Positions 51,880-60,428 of a DNA stretch of 64,000 nucleotides are shown here, piece by piece. The notes beneath the pieces were generated by a model that was not told where the DNA came from, ran no database searches, and saw only the letters and a list, made by a program, of their open reading frames with translations. Within the stretch, counting starts at the first letter, position 1. Every line of letters begins with the position of its first letter. The stretch is from Emticicia sp. CRIBPO (GTDB taxonomy: Bacteria; Bacteroidota; Bacteroidia; Cytophagales; Spirosomataceae), in assembly GCF_009905725.1 (NCBI RefSeq), contig NZ_JAAAKV010000008.1:124001-188000 (forward strand), written 5' to 3'. The position numbers and the translations under genes were made by a program.

Positions 51880-53007
51880 ATGACCGCAACAAAAGAAACT
51901 GCTGAAAAGAAAAAGAAATCGCCGCTGAGAGAGTGGTTTGACTCCGTCCTGTTTGCTGTTGTAGCCGCCACGCTGATCCGCTGGCTGTTTTTAGAGGCCT
52001 ATACCATCCCCACGGGCTCTATGGAAAAAAGTCTTCTGATCAACGACTTTTTGTTTGTCAGCAAGGTGCATTACGGCAGCCGTACACCCAAGACCATCCT
52101 GCAGATGCCACTTACCCACCAGAAAATCTGGTTTACCGAAATACCTTCGTACCTGGACTGGATACAGTTGCCCAATTACAGGCTTCCTGGCTTTACTTCC
52201 GTCAAGAACGGGGATGTAGTGGTATTTAACTATCCGGGCTGTCCTGAGCGGCCTGACGAGTTCGGGGGCTATGATAAATACCCGCTTGATCTGAGAACAA
52301 ACCTGATCAAAAGATGTATCGGCATACCGGGCGATGTGGTGGAATCAAAAGAGACGGTGATCACTGTCAATGGTAAGGTATTCCCGGATCCGGAGTTTAT
52401 GCAGAAATGGTACCGTATTGAAAGCAATACCAACATCAATCCGAACCTGTTCAAGAAGCTTGGTGTAACAGACAGGGGTTCGGCAACGCAGGATGGTAAA
52501 TACTATTATGATATAACTGCTACCAAAGGAGCACTTGAAAAACTGAAAGGGGAGGACTTTGTCAAAAATGTATATCCGGATATCCTGAAGGCCAATGACA
52601 GTCTCACAGTTTACAAATCATTTCCTTATAATAATAGGTTTAACTGGAACCGCGATAATTTCGGGCCGTTGACCGTGCCCAAAAAAGGTATGAAAATCCA
52701 GCTGGATGAAAAGAATACAGCTCTTTACAAAGGAATCATCACCACATTTGATCATAATGATAAAGCCGAATATAAAGACGGGAAAATCTATCTGGATGGA
52801 AAACAGATCACTGAATATACTTTTAAGCAGAACTATTACTTTATGATGGGCGATAACCGCTATGACTCAGACGACTCAAGATACTGGGGTTTTGTGCCCG
52901 AAGACCACCTGGTAGGGAAGGCGGTATTTATCTGGATGTCCATAGACGCAGACGCCAATTTCTTTAATAAACTGAGATGGAAGCGGTTGTTTAGTTTGAT
53001 CAGATAA
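51880..53007 (+). CDS. signal peptidase I, copy 2 (tandem paralogue)
   Basis: A 375-residue signal peptidase closely matching copy 1 along its whole length, including PTGSMEKSLLINDFLFVSKV, KRCIGIPGDVV, the same large insert and GDNRYDSDDSRYWG. The ATG at 51880 is chosen because its product aligns with copy 1; an upstream frame would add 34 unrelated residues. Codons differ at many synonymous sites, so this is an old duplication kept under selection, not a recent one. It has its own terminator. Confidence 0.93.
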   Translation: MTATKETAEKKKKSPLREWFDSVLFAVVAATLIRWLFLEAYTIPTGSMEKSLLINDFLFVSKVHYGSRTPKTILQMPLTHQKIWFTEIPSYLDWIQLPNYRLPGFTSVKNGDVVVFNYPGCPERPDEFGGYDKYPLDLRTNLIKRCIGIPGDVVESKETVITVNGKVFPDPEFMQKWYRIESNTNINPNLFKKLGVTDRGSATQDGKYYYDITATKGALEKLKGEDFVKNVYPDILKANDSLTVYKSFPYNNRFNWNRDNFGPLTVPKKGMKIQLDEKNTALYKGIITTFDHNDKAEYKDGKIYLDGKQITEYTFKQNYYFMMGDNRYDSDDSRYWGFVPEDHLVGKAVFIWMSIDADANFFNKLRWKRLFSLIR

Positions 53008-53027
53008 GTGATTGATTATATAAATGT

Positions 53028-53054
53028 AAAACCGGGTCTAAACCCGGTTTTTTT
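53028..53054 (+). terminator. intrinsic terminator of lepB copy 2
   Basis: AAAACCGGGT, loop CTAA, ACCCGGTTTT with T-run to 53054. Confidence 0.9.
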
Positions 53055-53201
53055 GCGTAATGGGGCGTGTAAATTCCATACGGATTTATATTTTATGTGT
53101 AAAGCGAATAAATATAATTTACCGTTAAATAATTTTTTTATTGGATTATTGTTTTCTTTCTGTTATTATTGCTCGTATAATAATATAAATTCAACAATAA
53201 T

Positions 53202-53312
53202 ATGAAAAAACACATTATCCTCCTTCTCCTGCTTGTTCTTGTTTCTGAATCGTTTGGACAGTCTTATCACAACTTAACACTAGAGAACGGATCGTCACCT
53301 GTTCTAAGTTAA
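53202..53312 (+). pseudogene. truncated secreted-protein ORF (36 codons)
   Basis: ATG 53202 opens a perfect signal peptide (MKKHIILLLLLVLVSESFGQ) followed by 16 residues, SYHNLTLENGSSPVLS, and a stop at 53310-53312. The next 145 bp up to the first lipoprotein gene show no continuation in the same frame. It looks like the 5-prime stump of a larger exported protein whose body was lost, rather than a complete small gene. I cannot name the parent family. It lies directly upstream of the three tandem lipoproteins. Confidence 0.45.
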
Positions 53313-53457
53313 AGGCGTATTTTCAGCTGACTTCTCTTTAAATTTTTGTTACAACATATATGGCAGTCTGGACAAACTCTTCTGGTCCTTACACTTCAAC
53401 ATATATTGAATAATAATAAAATAGAAAAAGTCAGGTTACACTTTAAATGACATAATA

Positions 53458-53910
53458 ATGAAAAAAGTTACTCTTTTCATATCGGTTTTCTTAATAGGCA
53501 GTGCTTGCAAGAAAATCGACCTAGAAGTAATTCAAAAAACGGATCAATGCAATCCAAAGGATCCAGTCCCTTATTTTGAAGCAATAGAATTGACAGCTTA
53601 TGTCATTGGCACTCATCAGGATTCTGGTAGACTAAGAGTCCGATTTTCAGATACTTCTCAGTATTCTGCTCAATTAAAGCATTTTTATCCTGAGCTAATC
53701 CATGAATTGGCAGGATATAATTGCTGTCCGTGTAATTTACCAGTGCAATTTCAAAAGGAAGGAAAGAAATTCAGAATCAGTGGCATTTCCAGGATAGAAA
53801 GAAGTTCTCTCGAGTTTTATCAGAACCTGGTAGAGAACCCAACAAATCAGCCTCATGATAGCGATGATTGCTTGCCGTTTGAAATCACGAAGATCGAAGC
53901 GATTGAGTAG
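53458..53910 (+). CDS. CCPCNLP lipoprotein, paralogue 1 of 3
   Basis: A 150-residue lipoprotein (lipobox ending SAC, Cys17). The mature part has a DQCNPKDPVPYFEAIE start, a middle GRLRVRFSDTSQYSA, the motif YPELIHELAGYNCCPCNLPV and the tail RISGISRIERSSLEFYQNLV...DDCLPFEITKIEAIE. It is the most divergent of three tandem copies. Five conserved cysteines outside the lipobox, three in the CCPC motif, suggest metal or disulfide bonding. No known family is recognised. It starts 145 bp after a secreted-protein stump. Confidence 0.75.
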   Translation: MKKVTLFISVFLIGSACKKIDLEVIQKTDQCNPKDPVPYFEAIELTAYVIGTHQDSGRLRVRFSDTSQYSAQLKHFYPELIHELAGYNCCPCNLPVQFQKEGKKFRISGISRIERSSLEFYQNLVENPTNQPHDSDDCLPFEITKIEAIE

Positions 53911-53912
53911 AA

Positions 53913-54389
53913 ATGGAATCAAAACTAAAAATGACAATGAAAAAGCTAAGTATGTCGATGTTGATTTTATCAACGATGTTATTTTCCTGTAAAGAGGATG
54001 TAGCGAAGGTAAATCAGAGACCAGATCAATGCAAACCTCAGGATCCGGTGACGTATTACGAATTAAAGGATGCAGAGGTCGTTGTCATTGGACTCCACAA
54101 AGCTTCCGGAAGACTCAGAGTTATCTTTAAAGATACTACTAATATGGATTTTAAATTAAAGCTGTTCTATCCTGAGCTGCTACATGAATTGACCCCTGAT
54201 TGTTGCCCGTGTAATTTGCCTGTACAATATCAAAAAGAAGGACAGGCATTTAAGATAAGTGGGGTATCCAGAATAGAAAGAAGTTCTCTCGAGTTTTATC
54301 AGAATCTGGTAGAAAATCCTACAAATCAGCCTCACGATGGCGATGATTGCCTGCCATTTGAAATCACGAAGATCGAAGCAATTGATTAG
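53913..54389 (+). CDS. CCPCNLP lipoprotein, paralogue 2 of 3
   Basis: A 158-residue copy of the same lipoprotein; the ORF opens at 53913, 2 bp after the previous stop, but the ATG at 53937 (MKKLSMSMLILSTMLFSC) gives the better signal peptide. The lipobox ends LFSC, and the body has VAKVNQRPDQC, GLHKASGRLRVIF, YPELLHELTPDCCPCNLPV and the same RSSLEFYQNLVENPTNQPHD tail. It is closest to copy 3 in its first 70 residues and to copy 1 in its C-terminal third. The function is unknown. Confidence 0.75.
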   Translation: MESKLKMTMKKLSMSMLILSTMLFSCKEDVAKVNQRPDQCKPQDPVTYYELKDAEVVVIGLHKASGRLRVIFKDTTNMDFKLKLFYPELLHELTPDCCPCNLPVQYQKEGQAFKISGVSRIERSSLEFYQNLVENPTNQPHDGDDCLPFEITKIEAID

Positions 54390-54391
54390 AA

Positions 54392-54868
54392 ATGGAATCA
54401 AACATAAACACAACAATGAAAAAAATAAGTATGCCGATGTTGATTTTATTAACGATATTAATTTCCTGTAAAGAGGACGTAGCGAAGGTAAATCAGAGAC
54501 CAGATCAATGTTCACCTACGGATCCTGTAACATACTATGAATTAAAGGATGCTGAGGTTGTTGTTACCGGCCTGCACAAAGCTTCAGGAAGATTCAGAGT
54601 AATGTTCAGAGATACGACTCATTTGGATTCCAAATTAAAGCTTTTCTACCCGGAACTCAGACATGAATTGGGGCCGAATTGTTGCCCCTGCAACTTACCT
54701 GCACAACTTCAAAAGGAAGGACAAAAACTTAGAATCAGCGGCATTTCGAGAATAGAAAGAAGTTCTCTTAAATTCTATCAAAATCTCGTGGCAAATCCTT
54801 CCAATCAACCGCATGATTCAGATGATTGCCTGCCATTTGAAATCACGAAGATTGAGGCCGTTGAGTAG
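54392..54868 (+). CDS. CCPCNLP lipoprotein, paralogue 3 of 3
   Basis: A 158-residue copy with lipobox ending LISC and the body KEDVAKVNQRPDQC, VTGLHKASGRFRVMF, YPELRHELGPNCCPCNLPA, RISGISRIERSSLKFYQNLV. As in copy 2, an internal ATG at 54416 may be the true start. The tail has drifted (VANPSNQPHDSDD) while the cysteines are kept. It ends 6 bp before the convergent ung stop. There is no terminator between the three copies, so they are probably one transcript. Confidence 0.75.
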   Translation: MESNINTTMKKISMPMLILLTILISCKEDVAKVNQRPDQCSPTDPVTYYELKDAEVVVTGLHKASGRFRVMFRDTTHLDSKLKLFYPELRHELGPNCCPCNLPAQLQKEGQKLRISGISRIERSSLKFYQNLVANPSNQPHDSDDCLPFEITKIEAVE

Positions 54869-54873
54869 AAGAA

Positions 54874-55539
54874 TCACCAGTTAACCTCCTCAAATCCCCT
54901 GGCTTTCAGGTAATTATTGGCCTGGCTGAAGTGTTTTTGTCCGAACCAGCCACCAAAATTAGCTGAGAGCGGGGAGGGGTGTTTGGCTTTCAGCACGAAA
55001 TGCTTGCTGGAATCTATGAATTTGCCTTTGTTTTGGGCATATGAACCCCAGAGCATGAAAACCAGGTTGCTTTTTTCCCTGTTGAGAACATCAATCACCG
55101 CATCTGTAAAGGTTTCCCAGCCTATTTTCTGATGTGATCCGGCCTGGGCCGCCCTTACCGTGAGCGTGGCGTTAAGTAAAAGTACGCCTTGCTCAGCCCA
55201 TTTTTCAAGATTTCCTGAGACAGGAATCGGTTTGTCGAGGTCTTCCTTGATTTCTTTGAAAATATTCATCAGGGATGGTGGGAAAGCAATGCCGTCATTG
55301 ACAGAAAAGCAGAGTCCGTGAGCCTGATTTGGACCATGATAAGGATCTTGCCCGATGATGACGACTTTTGTTTCGTCAAAAGGACATTTGTCAAAGGCAT
55401 TGAATATCAGCTTTCCGGGAGGATAACAGACGTATTTCTGGTATTCTGATTTAACAAAATCTGTAAGTTGGGTGAAGTAAGGCTTATGGAATTCAGGCTC
55501 CAGTCTGGTAGCCCAGCTGGGCTCAATTTTGACACTCAT
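54874..55539 (-). CDS. ung: uracil-DNA glycosylase, family 1
   Basis: A 221-residue Ung. The catalytic water-activating motif GQDPYHGPNQAHGLCFSV (Asp in GQDPYHG), the APPS-like PPSLMNIF, the minor-groove loop with HPSPLSA and the uracil-binding Asn in LLNATLTVR are all present. It removes uracil from DNA. It is convergent with the third lipoprotein, only 6 bp apart. Its promoter -7 element TAACTTTG lies just upstream. Confidence 0.96.
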   Translation of the reverse strand: MSVKIEPSWATRLEPEFHKPYFTQLTDFVKSEYQKYVCYPPGKLIFNAFDKCPFDETKVVIIGQDPYHGPNQAHGLCFSVNDGIAFPPSLMNIFKEIKEDLDKPIPVSGNLEKWAEQGVLLLNATLTVRAAQAGSHQKIGWETFTDAVIDVLNREKSNLVFMLWGSYAQNKGKFIDSSKHFVLKAKHPSPLSANFGGWFGQKHFSQANNYLKARGFEEVNW

Positions 55540-55569
55540 CTGCTAAGAATGATTAATGTTTTGGTAAAA

Positions 55570-55577
55570 CAAAGTTA
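55570..55577 (-). promoter_or_regulatory. promoter -7 element of ung
   Basis: On the minus strand TAACTTTG matches TAnnTTTG and is 31 bp upstream of the ung ATG. No -33 TTG is seen at the right distance. Confidence 0.45.
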
Positions 55578-55674
55578 TGGCTAAATATCAGATTAAGTGA
55601 ATCTCATTGAGATTTTATCATCAAAGAATTGGCTTATTCCCGATAATTTTCGATTCAGGTTTGAATTTTAATAT

Positions 55675-55682
55675 TAAATTTG
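55675..55682 (+). promoter_or_regulatory. promoter -7 element of apaG
   Basis: TAAATTTG matches TAnnTTTG and lies 44 bp before the apaG ATG at 55727. No well-spaced -33 TTTG is found. Confidence 0.45.
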
Positions 55683-55726
55683 CGTTATTTATAGTAAGCA
55701 ATTACAAATTTTTAAATCAGAAAACA

Positions 55727-56113
55727 ATGGTAACCGCTATTACTCAGGGCATAAAAGTCAGTGTAATAACTGAATTTCAGCCATTCTATTCGAATCCCTT
55801 TCAAAACCATTTTGTTTTTTCATACAAAATAAGGATTGAAAACCAGAGTGAAAATACTATTCAGCTGTTGAGAAGGCATTGGCACATTGTTGATTCTATC
55901 GGTCATAATTATGAAGTGGAAGGAGAAGGTGTGGTAGGCTTACAGCCGGTCATCGAATCCGGAGAATTTCATGAGTATGTGTCAGGTTGTAACCTGAGTT
56001 CTTCTGTCGGTAAAATGTACGGGACTTTCCTGATGGAGCGTCTTATTGACGGCAAAGAACTAAGCATTGAGATTCCTGAATTCACGATGGTGACGCCTTA
56101 TTTGTTAAACTAA
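55727..56113 (+). CDS. apaG: ApaG domain protein
   Basis: A 128-residue ApaG from ATG 55727; the longer upstream frame would add 40 residues that are not conserved and would overlap the -7 element. The fibronectin-like fold is seen in ITQGIKVSVITEFQPFYSNP, HFVFSYKIRIENQSENTIQLLRRHW in two runs, DSIGHNYEVEGEGVVGLQPVI and GTFLMER. The role is linked to Co2+ resistance and Ap4A metabolism in enterobacteria but is not settled. It is followed after 10 bp by a methyltransferase gene. Confidence 0.92.
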   Translation: MVTAITQGIKVSVITEFQPFYSNPFQNHFVFSYKIRIENQSENTIQLLRRHWHIVDSIGHNYEVEGEGVVGLQPVIESGEFHEYVSGCNLSSSVGKMYGTFLMERLIDGKELSIEIPEFTMVTPYLLN

Positions 56114-56123
56114 ACCGCTATTG

Positions 56124-56897
56124 ATGCTTTCTGACTTTTTCAGGTATTTGTACAGAGCTACAAATCACCATGGTATACATTCCCCTTTTGTGTATGATTT
56201 TTACAATTCTGTGGTCAGATCCAAGGTAAAACCGGATGTATCACAGCAGATTGAACATCTCAGGAAATCTCTTAAAAAAGATGACCGTATGATCAATATA
56301 GTTGATTTCGGGGCGGGTTCAAAGAAAGACGGAAAGAAGCAAAGGAAAGTCTCAGATATCATTAAATCTGCCGAAAAGGCACCCAAATGGGGTATTTTGC
56401 TTCATTATATCATTAAAAAGTTTGGTTACAGGCAGATCATTGACCTGGGTACTTCATTCGGTATCACCACGGCTTATCAGGCTGTGGCTGATCCGGCTGC
56501 ACGTGTAATCAGTTTTGAAGGATGCCCTGAAACTGCTGACATTGCCAAAGAGAATTTTAAAAAACTCAACCTTTCAAATATTGAGCTGATCACAGGGAAT
56601 ATAGATGAAACCTTAACTGCCAGGGTTTCTGAAATGCCGGTTGCGGACATGGTTTTCTTTGATGCCAATCACAGGTATGAGCCTACGTTGAGGTATTTTG
56701 AGATCTGCCTGGCCAGGAAAAATGAAAACAGCTGTTTTGTTTTTGATGACATTTACTGGTCAGATGAAATGAAAGCGGCCTGGGAACAGATCAAACAGCA
56801 CGAAGAGGTTACCGTAACGATCGATTTATTTTTTGTCGGGTTGGTTTTTTTTAGAAAAGGTCAGGCCAGGGAACATTTTATCCTGAGGTATTTTTAA
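56124..56897 (+). CDS. class I SAM-dependent methyltransferase
   Basis: A 257-residue protein from ATG 56124, three bases after an in-frame TTG. The N-terminal part RATNHHGIHSPFVYDFYNSV is typical of Bacteroidetes O-methyltransferase-like proteins; the SAM motif is QIIDLGTSFGITTAYQA, followed by ISFEGCPETADIAKENF and MVFFDANHRYEP. Its substrate is unknown. The stop overlaps the convergent DUF58 gene by 4 bp. It follows apaG and is probably in the same transcript. Confidence 0.82.
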   Translation: MLSDFFRYLYRATNHHGIHSPFVYDFYNSVVRSKVKPDVSQQIEHLRKSLKKDDRMINIVDFGAGSKKDGKKQRKVSDIIKSAEKAPKWGILLHYIIKKFGYRQIIDLGTSFGITTAYQAVADPAARVISFEGCPETADIAKENFKKLNLSNIELITGNIDETLTARVSEMPVADMVFFDANHRYEPTLRYFEICLARKNENSCFVFDDIYWSDEMKAAWEQIKQHEEVTVTIDLFFVGLVFFRKGQAREHFILRYF

Positions 56898-58225
56898 ATC
56901 AGGTTCTTTGATTTAAACTCAATGTATTTATTGATGGTGTTGATGGTGAGATCTTCAGGTTTGGTCAGCAGGGTCTGGATGCCATATTTTTTCAATTCTG
57001 TGACAATCAGTTCCTTCTCGAATTTATATTTCTCGGCAATCGACTTGGTGTACACTTCTTTCAGACTCCCTGCAGGCTGATTCATAAAGGCATCAAGCTC
57101 CGTATTCTCGAAAATAACTACCATAAGCAGGTGATTTTCATTGAGTTTTCTCAACATCCTTAATTGCCGCTTCATAGAATTCACCGTTTCGAAATTAGTG
57201 AAAAGTACGAGTAAACTTCTTTGGCTTATTTTTGATCTCACAGCAGTGTAAAGCCTCTCGTAGTCACTTTCAGAAAAATCTGTCTCCTGTTTGTACAGCA
57301 CTTCCAGTATGGTCTGGATCTGGGCAGTTTGTCTCTGAGCGGTTACAAACTGGTCTATTTTCCTTGAAAAAGTAACAAGTCCGGCCTTGTCCTGTTTCAA
57401 CAGGGCGATTTTGCTGAGCACCAGTGCCGCATTAATGGAGTAATCCAGCAGGGAAAGTCCGGCAAACGGTATTTCCATGACCCGGCATTTGTCTACCAGG
57501 CAATAAACATTCTGGGCTCTCTCGTCCTGGTAGGCATTGACCATAAATTCATTCCTGCGGGCGGTAGCTTTCCAGTTGATGGTCCGGATATCGTCACCGG
57601 TGGCGTAATGCCTGACCTGGTCAAACTCCTGGCTTTGTCCCAGCTTCCTGATTTTCTTCAAACCGATGTCTGTCAACCTGTTTGAAATGGCCATTAATTC
57701 ATATTTCCTCATGTTGATGAAGGAAGGATAAACCGCTACCATTTTCTGCTCATCAAAAGCAAACAGCTTTCTGACAAAACCCAGGGGACTGGAGACGTAG
57801 CAATTGATCTTCCCGAAGTCGTATTCACCCCTTTGTGTAGGGCGGATGGAGTAATGGATGGTTCTGGCTGTTCCCGCTTCTATGACATCAGGAAACAGCA
57901 CGTCTCTCCGCTGAAACTGAAACGGGATTTCGTCTATGACCTGGACACCGATCTTGAATTTGTAGTTATTTTCTATTAAAATAGAAACCGGATTTTCGTC
58001 ACCATTGGAAAATCTGTCAGCCATTGACCTTCGGGCAAACAGTGCCCCCGAGGGAATGAACAGCAGCAGGTAATCTATAATAACGAAGGACAAAAAGAAA
58101 GCAAAGAGAATCTCCGACACCACAAAAATGGCGGGAATAAAGTAGGCGAACATAAACAGGAAGATGAAAACGATCATTCCTGTAAAGAACCGCCTGGTTA
58201 AAAACAAATGCCGGAGGAATTTCAC
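56894..58225 (-). CDS. DUF58 domain protein
   Basis: A 443-residue protein with two N-terminal membrane helices (GMIVFIFLFMFAYFIPAIFV, FAFFLSFVIIDYLLLF) and a C-terminal DUF58/vWA-like domain recognised by GQSQEFDQVRHYATGDDIR, INWKATARRNEFMVNAYQDE and later VYCLVDKCRVMEIPF. DUF58 proteins are partners of MoxR ATPases. Its gene starts 1 bp from the MoxR stop. The conserved pair is expected to act in assembly or metal insertion at the membrane. Confidence 0.9.
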   Translation of the reverse strand: MKFLRHLFLTRRFFTGMIVFIFLFMFAYFIPAIFVVSEILFAFFLSFVIIDYLLLFIPSGALFARRSMADRFSNGDENPVSILIENNYKFKIGVQVIDEIPFQFQRRDVLFPDVIEAGTARTIHYSIRPTQRGEYDFGKINCYVSSPLGFVRKLFAFDEQKMVAVYPSFINMRKYELMAISNRLTDIGLKKIRKLGQSQEFDQVRHYATGDDIRTINWKATARRNEFMVNAYQDERAQNVYCLVDKCRVMEIPFAGLSLLDYSINAALVLSKIALLKQDKAGLVTFSRKIDQFVTAQRQTAQIQTILEVLYKQETDFSESDYERLYTAVRSKISQRSLLVLFTNFETVNSMKRQLRMLRKLNENHLLMVVIFENTELDAFMNQPAGSLKEVYTKSIAEKYKFEKELIVTELKKYGIQTLLTKPEDLTINTINKYIEFKSKNLI

Positions 58226-59197
58226 TTATCTCGGTACTTCAATTTTTTGAACAATATGATGAATAACCTGGTCGGTGCTGAGCCCTTCCATTTCTTTTTC
58301 TGGGGTGAGGATGATCCTGTGTCTTAACACCGCCGGAACCAGCTCCTGTATGTCCTCAGGTGTCACAAAATCACGGCCATTGATGGCTGCAAATGATTTT
58401 GAGGCGTTGAGCAAAGCAACTGAGGCTCTCGGCGAGGCTCCCAGGAAGATGCTTTTGCTGCTCCTGGTCTCAGAAATGATTTTAGCGATATATTCCAGTA
58501 ATTTATCTTCAACAAAAACCTGTTTTACTTTTTCCTGGATAGAATTGATCTGTTCTTTTGAAATCAGGGCAATGATACCGGATAAATCCTTGGTTCTGTC
58601 GGGATGCAGGTGATGTCCTTTCAGGATTTCGATTTCCTGCTCCAGGTCGGGGTAATCAATCAGAATTTTAAACAGAAAACGATCCAGCTGAGCCTCAGGG
58701 AGTCTGTAAGTACCTTCGTGTTCAACCGGGTTCTGAGTGGCCAGTACCATAAATGGCTTTTCAAGGAGGTAGGTAGACCCGCTGTTGGTGATTTGCCGCT
58801 CTTCCATGACTTCAAATAAAGCCGCCTGGGTTTTAGCCGGAGAGCGGTTTATTTCGTCGATCAGGACAAGGTTCGAAAAAATAGGCCCGGATTTGAATTC
58901 AAAATCTACTGTTTTCGGATTAAATATCGCTGTGCCGAGGATATCAGAGGGCATAAGATCCGGTGTAAACTGAATCCTGCTGAAATCTACTGAAAGCGTT
59001 TTGGCCAGTGTCTTGGCCGTCAGGGTTTTGGCTACGCCCGGAACCCCCTCTATTAATACATGGCCTTCTGCAAACAAGGCCGTCAGCAGGTAATCCACAA
59101 ACCTGGATTGACCGATAATGATCTGAGAAACCTGCTCTCTTATTTTCCGGACGGACTCTGATAGTTCAGATAAATCAATACGATTTTCGTAATTCAT
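58226..59197 (-). CDS. MoxR-family AAA+ ATPase
   Basis: A 323-residue MoxR ATPase. Walker A GVPGVAKT is at 51-58, Walker B reads LVLIDEINRSPAKTQ, and the sensor and arginine-finger region has VLATQNPVEHEGTYRLPEAQLDRFLF in two runs. MoxR proteins act as chaperones for assembly of vWA-domain or metal-containing complexes. It is followed by DUF58 and preceded by DUF4350 in a tight minus-strand operon. No further vWA bat genes are next to it. Confidence 0.94.
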   Translation of the reverse strand: MNYENRIDLSELSESVRKIREQVSQIIIGQSRFVDYLLTALFAEGHVLIEGVPGVAKTLTAKTLAKTLSVDFSRIQFTPDLMPSDILGTAIFNPKTVDFEFKSGPIFSNLVLIDEINRSPAKTQAALFEVMEERQITNSGSTYLLEKPFMVLATQNPVEHEGTYRLPEAQLDRFLFKILIDYPDLEQEIEILKGHHLHPDRTKDLSGIIALISKEQINSIQEKVKQVFVEDKLLEYIAKIISETRSSKSIFLGASPRASVALLNASKSFAAINGRDFVTPEDIQELVPAVLRHRIILTPEKEMEGLSTDQVIHHIVQKIEVPR

Positions 59198-59199
59198 TT

Positions 59200-60423
59200 T
59201 TACAAGGTTTTTTTATGAAATGATTCAACCATCTGATTGAAAGTAATTAAGTCCTGATCACTGATGTCTTGTGAAGAATCGATGCTTTCCATCCATTCTG
59301 TAAGTGTTTTTATTTCGTCCCGGGTCACTCCGGTTTTATGAGCGAGTTTTTCCCGGAATTCCTCAGAATAGCCTTCAAAACGGATCCCGGTCTTTTTAAG
59401 GATGGTCCATTTCAGGTATTCCACTTTTTTGGCAGCCAGCGAAATGTTGTCCTTTTTGTGATAATAAAGCTGCCCGATGGTCCTGATAAAGTCAAGCGTT
59501 GTGTTTTGTTTGGGATTAATGACAGGAATAATCCTCTGGGTTCTTTTGCCTTCAAAGAAAAGATACAGCAGCATGCCATAGAGACAAAGATAATAAACCC
59601 AGTAAAGAGCCGGCTTACTTTTCATAAATCTGAAAACAGATTCTTCACCCAAACGCCCCTGCTTGGTATATTCATCATAATAAGTAGGCAAAACAGGCAG
59701 ATAGGAGATGATCCGGGTAGCAATCGGGTTCCTGTCGTCTTTGAGCAGGTAGTAATTGCAGAAGACTTCCGGAACAGATAAGAGAAACAACTTTCCTTTT
59801 CCGACCTGGTAGCTGATAAAGTTCGCTTTTGAAGAATCATTTACTGCCAGCACTTTAACACCCAGGGTATCTTTGCTTACAAAATAGGCTTCTGAGCTTT
59901 CTTTTTCAAGTTCAGCGGTTTTGTTCTTAAAAACAGGATTGGTCAGCCTGATTTTAAGAGGTTTCAGCTTTGGGTTCAGTTTATTTTTTAAAACAGAAGC
60001 CAGGTTGGCTTGCTTTAATTTAAGATTTAGGGTGTCCAGCAGTTTTTCAGGAAAAGAATTGGAAGCTATAAAGAGGTAATTACCATCAGCAGCGTAATCC
60101 ATCAGCTTATCAACGTCCATTTCCGACAAACCTTTGTTCTGATAGCCTTCACCCAGATATTGGTCTATTATGATATAATTGCTCTTTTGGGGCAGTTTGC
60201 CTTCAGTAAGCAGGTTATAAGCCGGTATTCTGACAGTTTCAACCGCACGGTCAGGGAAAAACTCAGGAAGTATCTTGTGGAAAATTTCCAGCCCGAAAGG
60301 GTTCTTGTCGGTACTTTTGAAGGTACGAGTCCAGTCGATTTTCTTCGGTGTATTGTAATCAACATACACGATCGCGAGGATCAGGCCGAGAATAAAAGCG
60401 ATATAAAGTTTGTTGTATTTCAA
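59200..60423 (-). CDS. DUF4350 domain protein
   Basis: A 407-residue membrane protein. The N-terminal helix (LYIAFILGLILAIVYVDY) precedes a DUF4350 domain with DWTRTFKSTDKNPFGLEIFHKIL in two runs and YLFIASNSFPEKLL; a second helix (YWVYYLCLYGMLLYLFF) leads into a cytoplasmic helical end (KQNTTLDFIRTIGQLYYHKKD). It starts 2 bp before the MoxR gene on the same strand and probably supplies a membrane-facing part of the same system. Confidence 0.85.
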   Translation of the reverse strand: MKYNKLYIAFILGLILAIVYVDYNTPKKIDWTRTFKSTDKNPFGLEIFHKILPEFFPDRAVETVRIPAYNLLTEGKLPQKSNYIIIDQYLGEGYQNKGLSEMDVDKLMDYAADGNYLFIASNSFPEKLLDTLNLKLKQANLASVLKNKLNPKLKPLKIRLTNPVFKNKTAELEKESSEAYFVSKDTLGVKVLAVNDSSKANFISYQVGKGKLFLLSVPEVFCNYYLLKDDRNPIATRIISYLPVLPTYYDEYTKQGRLGEESVFRFMKSKPALYWVYYLCLYGMLLYLFFEGKRTQRIIPVINPKQNTTLDFIRTIGQLYYHKKDNISLAAKKVEYLKWTILKKTGIRFEGYSEEFREKLAHKTGVTRDEIKTLTEWMESIDSSQDISDQDLITFNQMVESFHKKTL

Positions 60424-60428
60424 ACAGG

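Larger units (their letters stand above)
53458..54868 (+). repeat. three-unit tandem gene duplication
   Basis: Three units of about 450-480 bp repeat head to tail. The joints are near-identical: GAAATCACGAAGATCGAAGC, then a stop and AAATGGAATCAAA. Units 2 and 3 share almost the same first 200 bp, and units 1 and 2 nearly identical 3-prime ends, a pattern of unequal crossing-over or gene conversion. Confidence 0.8.

Noticed and set aside
53008-53205. 65-residue plus-strand ORF after lepB copy 2
   Set aside because: It contains the lepB terminator hairpin and AT-rich low-complexity sequence, so it is non-coding.
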